Below, in pieces: positions 15,405-22,684 of a DNA stretch of 37,227 nucleotides. The DNA comes from Planctomycetaceae bacterium (GTDB taxonomy: Bacteria; Planctomycetota; Planctomycetia; Planctomycetales; Planctomycetaceae). The DNA is taken from positions 1 to 37,227 of the forward strand of contig JANQQW010000180.1 in the NCBI GenBank assembly GCA_028284885.1. The letters are read 5' to 3'. How positions within the stretch are numbered: position 1 is the stretch's first letter; each line of letters begins with the position of its first letter. A program made the position numbers and the translations under genes. Below the pieces are notes generated by a model. That model ran no database searches and had not been told where the DNA came from. It saw nothing but the letters and a program-made list of their open reading frames with translations.

Positions 15405-16075
15405 CCCCGTCGGGCAGACTGCCGAGCATCGACACGGCCGTCGATGCCGAACCCGCGTTGGCCGAGGAGGACGAGGCCATGAACTCCGGTGTCTTCGGAG
15501 ACACGCTCGGTGGTGTGCGGGCCGTCGATCTCTTGCACCAGCAGATCTGGTGCTGGGGCAAGGACGTCACCTACCCGGAGGGCAACCTCCTCGTCAGGCA
15601 CGGCTTCGAGCGGATCGAGAAACCTCCCGGCAGCGACGTGGCCAGTCTCTACCGCTTGGACGTCTCGCCGACGGCCCGCGTCGTCCTCCGTGGCTTCGGC
15701 CTCTTCTACGGCGACGACCGGTGGGGCGGCCTGTTTCTGCGAAGGTACACGTTCTCGCCACGGCTGACACCCGCCGCCGACCTGGCCGAACCCGCGTGGA
15801 GGGCCGACGATCTTCCGAAACTCAGCGACCCCGGTGACGGCGATCTCGCCCGCTGCCGGCGGCTCTTGAGGGAGACCGTCGACTGGATCCACCGGTACGA
15901 GGTCTGGATCGCCGAGAGCGTCGGGCTCGCGCATCGCCGGCGAATGCTGGCCTCGTGGAGCCCGAAGGAGTACGTCGTGACGCCGGCCGAGGAGGTGTCC
16001 GGGGCCTGGCGTACGATCGGGGAGGCCCTGACGAACGAGCCCGCTCGGCGTACCGAGCCACGTGACGCCGCGTAG
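15401..16075 (+). CDS. Uncharacterised protein, metal-operon associated
   Basis: A 224-residue soluble protein that I do not recognise by function. It has no signal peptide or membrane helix. Visible features are an N-terminal QQIWCWGKDVTYPEG segment rich in Trp and one Cys, then RVVLRGFGLFYGDDRWGG and LFLRRYTFSP, suggesting a beta-rich core, then a helical C-terminal part with HRYEVWIAESVG. The GTG at 15401 overlaps the FeoB-like stop (GTGA) and has GGGAGG at 15383-15388. A second start, ATG at 15479 behind GAGGAGG, is equally possible and would remove a weakly conserved-looking 26-residue leader. Its stop lies inside the start of the CobW-like gene. The tight packing argues that it works with its neighbours. 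Confidence 0.8.
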   Translation: MTPSGRLPSIDTAVDAEPALAEEDEAMNSGVFGDTLGGVRAVDLLHQQIWCWGKDVTYPEGNLLVRHGFERIEKPPGSDVASLYRLDVSPTARVVLRGFGLFYGDDRWGGLFLRRYTFSPRLTPAADLAEPAWRADDLPKLSDPGDGDLARCRRLLRETVDWIHRYEVWIAESVGLAHRRRMLASWSPKEYVVTPAEEVSGAWRTIGEALTNEPARRTEPRDAA

Positions 16076-17354
16076 ACGGGAATCGGAGTACCAGCCGTCG
16101 CGACGGCCGGCAACGACGACGGAGGAGACCATCACGGACCAAGAGCCCCCCACGACGGCGACGAGAGTGAACGTTCTCGTCCTCAACGGCTTCCTGGGAG
16201 CAGGGAAGACGACGCTGCTCAAACGCCTGATGGTCCAGTCCAGAGAGAGAGGCGTCTCGCTGGCCGTCGTCGTCAACGACATGAGCGAGCAGGACGTCGA
16301 CGCCCTGACGATTGCGCAGACTGAGTTCTTCGAGAAGGACGACCACGGTCTCCAGTCCATCCACTCCTGTGTGCTGAGCAGCAGGCAGGGCATCGAGAAG
16401 CTCCAGCAGGCACTGGAGGCGATCCTCGCGAACGGCCAGCCCGACCTGCTCGTGATCGAGACCTCCGGAAGCTGCCACCCGATGCCGCTCGTCGAGTTCT
16501 TCAGCACACGTCCACGCTTCAAGCTGGGTGGAGTCCTGACACTCGTCGACGGCGCGATGATCGACCAGGACTACGGCAGCGGCCAGCAGATCCTGCCGAT
16601 CATGCAGCACAACGTGCAGAACGAGCAGAGGGACACGACCAACCTGCTGGTGGAGCAGGTCATGTTCTGCAGCCACCTGCTGCTGACGAAGGCCGACCGA
16701 GTCGAGCCGGACAGACTGCAGTTGGTCGCCAAGTCCCTGCACGACTTGAACCCGTACGTGACGGTCGTGTCCGTTCCCTTCGGCAACCTGCCGATCGACG
16801 ACGTGCTCGCGATGCCCGAGTACGACTACCACCGAGTCGAGCAGCTGATCCGCGAGTTGAAGCCGGCGTTGGAGGCAGAGACCGACGCCGACCGGCCGTA
16901 CAACCTCGCAACGAGAGTCGTCGAGGACGACCGCCCGTTTCACCCGCAACGCCTGTGGGACACTTGCAACCACTATCTCGGTCAGTACATCCATCGGAGC
17001 AAGGGGTTTTTCTACCTCGCCAGTCGTGACGACGTGTCGCTGCTCTGGAACCAGGCCGCCGCCGGCGTCAGCCTGGAACTGGTCGGGTACTGGCGGGCCG
17101 CGGTCCTGGAAGACGAGGACAACGGCCTCGACGACTTCGAGATCGAGGGACTCCGCGAGAGGTTGAAGAACGAGACGGGGCGCTTCGGCGACCGTCGCTG
17201 CCACCTGACCGTGATCGGCGACGAGTCTCAGGTCGACTGGTTCGTCGCGGCTCTGTCGGAGTGCTTCCTCACCGAGGACGAGATCAGGCACTGGAGATCG
17301 GGGGGGGAGTTCTCCGACCCGTGGCCCGACGACTACGTGACGAGAACGTACTGA
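16062..17354 (+). CDS. G3E GTPase of the CobW/COG0523 family lacking CxCC
   Basis: A 430-residue GTPase of the metallochaperone group (ZNG1, YeiR, P47K). Walker A is GFLGAGKTT (residues 43-51), then VVNDMSEQDVD (switch region), ETSG (G3-like) and TKAD (G4). The CobW C-terminal domain is present with RSKGFFYLASRDD and the GYWRA segment. The family's conserved CxCC metal site normally follows the switch; here the matching segment is I-H-S-C103-V-L-S-S, so only one cysteine remains. The GTG at 16062 overlaps the previous gene by 14 bases and has no good ribosome binding site. A GGAGGAG at 16121-16127 sits before an in-frame ATC at 16131, and a GTG at 16167 is also possible. Probably a GTP-driven metal insertase or chaperone of this operon, chemically unusual. 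Confidence 0.9.
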   Translation: MTPRRRESEYQPSRRPATTTEETITDQEPPTTATRVNVLVLNGFLGAGKTTLLKRLMVQSRERGVSLAVVVNDMSEQDVDALTIAQTEFFEKDDHGLQSIHSCVLSSRQGIEKLQQALEAILANGQPDLLVIETSGSCHPMPLVEFFSTRPRFKLGGVLTLVDGAMIDQDYGSGQQILPIMQHNVQNEQRDTTNLLVEQVMFCSHLLLTKADRVEPDRLQLVAKSLHDLNPYVTVVSVPFGNLPIDDVLAMPEYDYHRVEQLIRELKPALEAETDADRPYNLATRVVEDDRPFHPQRLWDTCNHYLGQYIHRSKGFFYLASRDDVSLLWNQAAAGVSLELVGYWRAAVLEDEDNGLDDFEIEGLRERLKNETGRFGDRRCHLTVIGDESQVDWFVAALSECFLTEDEIRHWRSGGEFSDPWPDDYVTRTY

Positions 17355-17377
17355 ACGACGTTTCGAGGGAGATCGAA

Positions 17378-17599
17378 ATGGCTGAAGCTGGTCAGTTCCC
17401 GCGGTCGTACGAGGAATGGCGGACGTGCATCACCGTGCGCTGCCGGATCCCGCTGACGCGGAGTTTCGTGGAGACGCGTATGACGGAGTTGCAGGACGAA
17501 ACGCACCCGGGCACACGCGAGTTCCGAGACCGGTACGGCGACGCGTACCTCGAACAGGTCGTCGCGTGGTTCGAGACGGCTCGAGCGGAGGCGACGTGA
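17378..17599 (+). CDS. Uncharacterised 73-residue protein
   Basis: A small soluble protein starting at ATG 17378 with GAGGGA at 17365-17370, 23 bases after the CobW-like stop. The sequence begins MAEAGQFPRSYEEWRTC and has a conserved-looking block EEWRTCITVRCRIPLT with two cysteines five residues apart, followed by amphipathic helices rich in Arg and Glu (FVETRMTELQD; YLEQVVAWFETA). The paired cysteines might bind metal or the G3E GTPase, but no function is known. Its spacing and orientation make it the last gene of the operon. No convincing terminator was seen after it. Confidence 0.75.
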   Translation: MAEAGQFPRSYEEWRTCITVRCRIPLTRSFVETRMTELQDETHPGTREFRDRYGDAYLEQVVAWFETARAEAT

Positions 17600-17776
17600 C
17601 CGACACCGTCGAGTCCCCGGGCTGATCGAGAGGGACGAGTTGCGGGGGCTTTCTCGCTTTCGGCGGCACGCCGGTCGAGCAGTCCTCCCACCCAGAGGTG
17701 CGGTGGGCTTGCGGCCGCGAGGGGTTCGACGCCAACCTCACCTGACGTCGAAGACACTCTGAACGAGGACGAGGGC

Positions 17777-19633
17777 ATGGTTCGATCGATCGTCTGCGGT
17801 TCGGTGGCTCTGCTGGCCGCCGTCGCGGGGTTCCTGGCAACCGGCGGCGAGCAACGTGAAGCCGAGCCAGTTGCGTCGCGAGTGCTGCTGTCGGCCGGGG
17901 CGAAGCCGCTCGGAACGCTTCGCGGACGGCTCGACGTCGTCGACGTCGGCGGGACGAAGGCCGTCGAGTTCGACGGGGCGACCGACCGGCTCGTGCTCGC
18001 GGAACTCGTTCCGGGCAGGACGGACGCAGAGAAGGCCGGGCTGCCGAAGCGGGCCTTCACGGTGGGCGGCTGGGTGAACGTCCGCCGGACGACCCGGTGG
18101 GGGGCGTTCGTCGGCGCACTCCAGGACAACGGACCGGCCGAGAGAGGGTGGATGCTCGGGTTCGAGGAGGACCGCTTCTCCTTCGGACTGTCCACCGAGG
18201 GGGCGAACGACGGCGACGGCTGGATGACCTACCTCCGCTCGAAGAACCGCTTCGAGACCGGCCGTTGGTGCCACGTCGTCGCCACCTACGACGGCAAGAC
18301 GATGCGACTGTTCGTCGACGGGAAGCTGGAGGGCGAGTCGACCGAACAGTCCGGCGACGTGCTCTACCCGTCGCGGGCGACGTTCGTGGTCGGCGGGTAT
18401 CTCGACGCGGACGAGGACCACCCGTTCTCCGGCTGGATCGAGTCGCTGAACCTCACACCACGGGCCAGGTCCGAAAAGCAGGTCGCGGCCGAGTTCGCCG
18501 AGCACGCGAAGCGGGTCGAGTACCGGCACCCGGTCGACGCGGCGAGCAGCAACCTCCCGACGGTCGTCAAGCCGTTCCTGCAGTTCCCGACCAAGACCTC
18601 GATCCACGTCGTCTGGGAGACCGACGGTCGGGCGACGTCGACCGTGGAGTACGGCCCGACGAGCGCACTCGGGAAGTCGGCCGTAGCCGATGGGACGGCA
18701 CGCATCCACGACGTGCTGGTCGACGGACTCGAGCCGCGGACGAACTACTTCTACCGGGTCCGCAGCGAGGACTCGAACGGCCGGGTCGCCGTCTCGGAGA
18801 TCGCCACGTTCCAGACGGCCGTCGAGGACGACGACGCGTACGCGTTCACGGTCGTCGGCGACACCCAGTACAACCCGCGGGTCACCGGGAAGATCGCCGC
18901 ACTCTGCTACGGGCTCCGGCCGAACTTCCACGTTCACGCCGGCGACCTCGTCTCGACCGGCGACGTGAAACGGCAGTGGGTCGAGCACTTCTTCGGGCCC
19001 TCGCACGTGCTGACGTCGCGGGTCGCGATGTACCCGGTCCTCGGCAACCACGAACGGAACGCCCACTGGTTCTACGACTACTTCTCGCTGCCAGAGCCGG
19101 AGTACCGCTACACGTTCCGGTACGGCAACGCCCAGTTCTTCATGCTGGACACGAACAAGCCGGTCGGCGCCGGGACGCCGCAGTACGAGTGGCTCGACGC
19201 CGAACTCGCCGCCTCGAAGGCCGAGTGGAAGTTCGCCGTCCACCACCACCCCATTTGGTCGTCGGACTCCAACGACTACGGGGACACGTCGAAGGGCTCG
19301 TCGACGTGGGGGAACCCGGCGCACCGCCCGCTCGCCGGGTTGTACGAGAAGCACGGCGTCGACGTCGTCTTCAACGGGCACGTTCACGTGTACGAACGGA
19401 CGTGGCCGATGACCGGCCCGAAGGTCGACCAGGAGAACGGCGTTCGCTACGTGACGACGGGCGGGTCCGGAGGCGGACTCGAGCAGTTCGCACCGAACCG
19501 GACGTGGTTCCAGGCCCAAGGGGCGCGGGTGCACCACTTCTGCTTCGTGGCGGTCCACGGTGGAACGTTGCGCTTTCGCGCGTTCGACGAAGAGGGGCGG
19601 ATGTTCGACCTGTTCGAGATCGTGAAGGACTGA
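17777..19633 (+). CDS. Secreted LamG and purple-acid-phosphatase-like metallophosphoesterase
   Basis: A 618-residue secreted protein. A hydrophobic N-terminus (residues 5-21) acts as signal peptide. Residues about 60-235 form a LamG/concanavalin domain (FTVGGWVNVRR, GRWCHVVATYDGKTMRLFVDGK). Residues about 270-350 form the fibronectin-like N-domain of purple acid phosphatases (TSIHVVWETDG; GLEPRTNYFYRV). Residues about 355-600 form the metallophosphoesterase with its motifs in order: GDTQ, HAGDLV, LGNHE, HHHP and NGHVHVYERT. Metal ligands are therefore complete, and the enzyme should hydrolyse phosphomonoesters outside the cytoplasm. ATG at 17777 follows a GAGG-containing purine tract. It stands alone, convergent with modC-like. 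Confidence 0.9.
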   Translation: MVRSIVCGSVALLAAVAGFLATGGEQREAEPVASRVLLSAGAKPLGTLRGRLDVVDVGGTKAVEFDGATDRLVLAELVPGRTDAEKAGLPKRAFTVGGWVNVRRTTRWGAFVGALQDNGPAERGWMLGFEEDRFSFGLSTEGANDGDGWMTYLRSKNRFETGRWCHVVATYDGKTMRLFVDGKLEGESTEQSGDVLYPSRATFVVGGYLDADEDHPFSGWIESLNLTPRARSEKQVAAEFAEHAKRVEYRHPVDAASSNLPTVVKPFLQFPTKTSIHVVWETDGRATSTVEYGPTSALGKSAVADGTARIHDVLVDGLEPRTNYFYRVRSEDSNGRVAVSEIATFQTAVEDDDAYAFTVVGDTQYNPRVTGKIAALCYGLRPNFHVHAGDLVSTGDVKRQWVEHFFGPSHVLTSRVAMYPVLGNHERNAHWFYDYFSLPEPEYRYTFRYGNAQFFMLDTNKPVGAGTPQYEWLDAELAASKAEWKFAVHHHPIWSSDSNDYGDTSKGSSTWGNPAHRPLAGLYEKHGVDVVFNGHVHVYERTWPMTGPKVDQENGVRYVTTGGSGGGLEQFAPNRTWFQAQGARVHHFCFVAVHGGTLRFRAFDEEGRMFDLFEIVKD

Positions 19634-19688
19634 CGCGGGCCGTCCCACGTCGTCGTGGCGGACCTCGCCTAGCGCAGGGCGGCCGGCC

Positions 19689-20357
19689 TCACTCGGAAGC
19701 GGCGTCCGCAGCGCCACCCTTCACGACGTGCACGGCACCTTCCTCCAGTCGCAGCACGGTCGTCCCGAGGGCGTCGGCCTCCGCCTGGCTGTGCGTGACG
19801 TGCAGCGTGGTCACGCCAGTCCGCTCGCGAACCCGCTGAAGTAGCCTCTGCATCGCGTTCCGCGTCGACTCGTCCAGGGCGCTCAACGGCTCGTCGAGGA
19901 GCAGGACCGAAGGCTCGAACGCAAGGGCGCGGCCGAGGGCGACCCGCTGCCGCTCTCCGCCGCTCAGTCGGTGGACACGCCGGTCGAGGAGCGGGCCGAT
20001 CCCCAGCAACTCGGACAGTTCCTCGACCTTCGCCACGACGCGGGACCGGGGGAATCGCCGGATTCGCGGGGCGAACTCCAGGTGCCGGCGGACGGTCATC
20101 GTGGGGAACAACGCCAGATCCTGGGGGACGTAGCCGACGTTCCGCTCGGCGGGGTCGAGCGACGTGACGTCCCGGTCTCCCAGTCGAATCGTTCCCTTCG
20201 TCACGCGGCGAAGTCCGCAGACCGCCTCGAGCAGGGTCGACTTCCCGGTCCCCGTGCGTCCCATCAGGATCGCGTACTCGCCCGCCGCGACCTCGAAGGA
20301 GATCCCGGAGAGCCGGAACGGCCCCGACTCGACCTCCACGCCGGACAACGCGATCAC
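19689..20357 (-). CDS. ABC ATP-binding protein, molybdate/tungstate type (ModC-like)
   Basis: A 222-residue ATPase from a GTG at 20357, which overlaps the permease stop by four bases. Motifs: Walker A GRTGTGKST, Q-loop VGYVPQDLALFPTMTV, signature LSGGERQRVALGRAL, Walker B VLLLDEPLSALDE and H-loop HVTHSQAEA. The NVGYVPQDLALFP wording matches the WtpC/ModC and related ion-importer group. It lacks the C-terminal TOBE (molybdate regulator) domain of full-length ModC, as in short tungstate/molybdate members. It energises the adjacent permease and binding protein. The exact anion is not determined. Confidence 0.88.
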   Translation of the reverse strand: MIALSGVEVESGPFRLSGISFEVAAGEYAILMGRTGTGKSTLLEAVCGLRRVTKGTIRLGDRDVTSLDPAERNVGYVPQDLALFPTMTVRRHLEFAPRIRRFPRSRVVAKVEELSELLGIGPLLDRRVHRLSGGERQRVALGRALAFEPSVLLLDEPLSALDESTRNAMQRLLQRVRERTGVTTLHVTHSQAEADALGTTVLRLEEGAVHVVKGGAADAASE

Positions 20358-21148
20358 GAGACGACCTGCACGCCGAGGAACCGGACGAGCACCAACACAA
20401 CGAACGCCGTGGCGACCAGCAGGATCGAGACCGCGACCGCGGCGTCGAGGTTGCCGACGCTGAGTTCCAGCCAGACGGTCGTCGGCAGAACCTCCGTCCG
20501 CATCCGCATCGCACCGGCGAAGACGAGGATGGGCCCGAACTCGCCCAGCCCCCGTGCCCACGCGACCGACCCCCCCGCGACGACGCCCCGCAGCGCCGAC
20601 GGCAGCGCGATCCGCAGGAACGCCCCCCACGGCGAGCAGCCGAGCGTGCGGGCGACCTGCTCGGGACGCGACGAGAGATGCCCGAACGTGCCCCGCAGGG
20701 TCCGCGTGGCGAACGCCGTCCCGATGACCCACTGGGCGAGCACGATGCCCGCGACCGTGTAGGTGAACCGGGCGCCGAGGCTCTCGACGGCCCGACCGAG
20801 CGTCGACTGGAAGAAGATCAGCAGGGCGAGCCCGACGACCATCGGCGGCAACACGATCGGGATGTCGAGCATCGCCTCGACCAGCTGCAGAACCGGGTGT
20901 CGTCCGCGGGCGAGCAGATACCCGGCGGGAATCGCCACCACCAGCGACAACAGCGCGGCCAACGTGCAGGTGCCGAAGCTGAGCACGACGGCGTGCTGAA
21001 TCTCGCGGGACTGCATCGCCGCCCACAAGTCCGCGGGCGAGGAGTGACCGGCCATCACGCCCAACAACACCAGCACGAAGGCGAGGTAGGCCAACGTGAC
21101 CGACACGAAGACCGGCCAGAACGAACTCGGGCGGGACGCGGGGCTCAC
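20354..21148 (-). CDS. ABC permease, molybdate/tungstate type (ModB-like)
   Basis: A 264-residue membrane protein beginning at GTG 21148, which overlaps the stop of the binding-protein gene by four bases. About six helices are visible. The EAA loop reads EQVARTLGCSPWGAFLRIALPSA, with 'A..LG.s.......i.lP' as expected for the BPD_transp_1 family. The later segment ARGLGEFGPILVFAG is close to the ModB signature (RxxGEFGA). It forms the inner-membrane channel for the anion delivered by the binding lipoprotein. An open frame continues upstream of the chosen start, but this GTG gives the normal family length. Confidence 0.9.
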   Translation of the reverse strand: MSPASRPSSFWPVFVSVTLAYLAFVLVLLGVMAGHSSPADLWAAMQSREIQHAVVLSFGTCTLAALLSLVVAIPAGYLLARGRHPVLQLVEAMLDIPIVLPPMVVGLALLIFFQSTLGRAVESLGARFTYTVAGIVLAQWVIGTAFATRTLRGTFGHLSSRPEQVARTLGCSPWGAFLRIALPSALRGVVAGGSVAWARGLGEFGPILVFAGAMRMRTEVLPTTVWLELSVGNLDAAVAVSILLVATAFVVLVLVRFLGVQVVS

Positions 21149-21987
21149 GGCGTGCCGGTCCCCTCCCAGGGGTCGCCGGCCAGCACGTCGAACCCCCGTT
21201 CCGCGAACGTGCGAGCCCCCTTGTTCGGAGCCACCACGAATCGCGCGAGGTCGAGTGCGGCCGCTGGCTGCTCGCTCGCGGCGAGAACGCAGACGCTCGC
21301 GTTCTCCGACTGCTCCTCGAGCTCCGCCACGCGAACGGTCTCGAGCCCGTCGAACATCGGGACCACGGCGTTCCAGACGACGCCCGCGTCGACGCTGCCG
21401 ATCGAGACGTCGAGCGCGACCTCGGTCACGGTCGGCTTCATCACGGCCAGACGCTCTCGGAGCGTCGGCCAGCGATCGCCGAACGCCGCCTTCGTCGCCT
21501 TGCCGATGCTCGCCGCCTCCGGGTTCCCGATCGCGACACGCACGTCGTCCCGCAGCAGGTCGTCGAGCGTGCGAATCGCCTTCGGGTTCCCCGCCTTCAC
21601 GGCGACGACCGGGTACTGGCGGGCGATCGGGACGACGTCGGTGACGAGTTCCCGAGAGCGGACGATCGCGACCGCCTCGGCGTCGGCCGCGATGAACAGG
21701 TCCCCCTGCTTCGCGATCGCGATCTGGGACATCAGCGAGCCGGTCCCTCCGAACTGCAGCTGGACCTCGACCCCCGTGTCGCGGCGATACGCCTCGGCGA
21801 TCGCCGTCACCGGTTCCTTCATGCCGGCGGCGCAGAAGACGAGCAGCGGCCTCGCGTCCGAACGGGACGAGTCGCCGGTGCCGCAGCCGAGAACGGCGAC
21901 CATCAACACGCAACTCGACCGCGTCACGGCCCGCAGCAGGGACCGGAGTCGGAGACGTTCGGGTTGCCGAGCACTTGGGAGTCGCAC
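21145..21987 (-). CDS. Substrate-binding lipoprotein, ModA/WtpA-like
   Basis: A periplasmic oxyanion-binding protein of about 280 residues. A lipobox-like segment VLMVAVLGC precedes the mature part, so it is probably a lipoprotein tethered to a membrane. The mature sequence fits the ModA fold: LLVFCAAGMKEPVTAIAEAYRRDTG, then LQFGGTGSLMSQI (anion-loop serines), then DLFIAADAEAV, and later SVDAGVVWNAVVP. The start is uncertain: the frame is open to a GTG at 22101 that overlaps the ComEA-like stop, but this would give an unlikely 70-residue leader; I chose the GTG at 21987. A shorter start near the lipobox is also possible. It is translationally linked to the permease. Confidence 0.82.
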   Translation of the reverse strand: MRLPSARQPERLRLRSLLRAVTRSSCVLMVAVLGCGTGDSSRSDARPLLVFCAAGMKEPVTAIAEAYRRDTGVEVQLQFGGTGSLMSQIAIAKQGDLFIAADAEAVAIVRSRELVTDVVPIARQYPVVAVKAGNPKAIRTLDDLLRDDVRVAIGNPEAASIGKATKAAFGDRWPTLRERLAVMKPTVTEVALDVSIGSVDAGVVWNAVVPMFDGLETVRVAELEEQSENASVCVLAASEQPAAALDLARFVVAPNKGARTFAERGFDVLAGDPWEGTGTP

Positions 21988-22097
21988 GTCACGAGGCCGT
22001 TCGTTCGGGTCGTCGTGCGGTCCATCATGACAGAACGCGTCCGAAAGTCGTACGCACCCGAACCCGGTCGACTCGCAAACGGGGAACGGACCCAGCC

Positions 22098-22601
22098 TCA
22101 CTCACTCTCGGTTTGAACGGGATCGATCGCCAGCCACGGCCGCATCTTCTCGACGGTCTTCGCACCGATCCCCGAGACGCGCTGCATGTCGTCGACCGAC
22201 GCGAACGGTCCGTTTGCCTCCCGGTCCTCGACGATGCGTCTCGCGAGCACCTCACCGATGCCCTCGAGCTGCATCAGTTCGACCCACGTCGCCTCGTTCG
22301 GGTCGAGCTTGAACTCGAAGAACAACGGGGTCTGGCGTTCGATCTCGACCGGCTCGTTGCCCCAGCCGCTCAGTCGGGCCCACTGCCAGGCGGCCAGCAG
22401 GAGGGCGACCGTCACCAGCGTGCCCAGCACGACGCGGTCGCGGGTCGTCGTGCCGAGGACTTCGGCGTCCTCGGCGGACTCCTCGACCGGAGACGGCTCG
22501 CCGTGGTCGTCAGCGGACGCCGTCCCCGACGACTCGGAGTCCCCCTCGGGCGACTCCGCGGTCGGTGCATCGACGGGCGACGGCGTTTCTTCGAGCGACA
22601 T
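22098..22601 (-). CDS. ComEA-like helix-hairpin-helix membrane protein
   Basis: A 167-residue protein. Residues 1-50 are an acidic, Ser/Glu/Pro-rich cytoplasmic tail, residues about 57-75 one membrane helix (VVLGTLVTVALLLAAWQW), and residues about 95-160 a double helix-hairpin-helix domain (DPNEATWVELMQLEGIGEVLARRIVEDR; MQRVSGIGAKTVEKMRPWL). ComEA proteins of this form bind DNA during natural transformation; the acidic tail is an unusual addition. Its stop touches the first possible start of the ModA-like gene, so they may be co-transcribed, though no functional link is apparent. No ComEC is in the window. Confidence 0.88.
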   Translation of the reverse strand: MSLEETPSPVDAPTAESPEGDSESSGTASADDHGEPSPVEESAEDAEVLGTTTRDRVVLGTLVTVALLLAAWQWARLSGWGNEPVEIERQTPLFFEFKLDPNEATWVELMQLEGIGEVLARRIVEDREANGPFASVDDMQRVSGIGAKTVEKMRPWLAIDPVQTESE

Positions 22602-22611
22602 CCTGGCGGAC

Positions 22612-22637
22612 CGCTGGTGAGGGAGCGTTCACCAGCG
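22612..22637 (-). other. Hairpin between LolA-like and ComEA-like genes
   Basis: A perfect 9-bp stem (22612-22620 with 22629-22637) with an 8-base loop lies between the stop of the LolA-like gene and the start of the ComEA-like gene. No T-run follows in either direction, so it may be a weak terminator or an mRNA-stabilising stem. Confidence 0.35.
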
Positions 22638-22684
22638 TAGCCACCCGTTTCGACGCCCTTCAAGACCCGACGGTCCGAGCGGCG

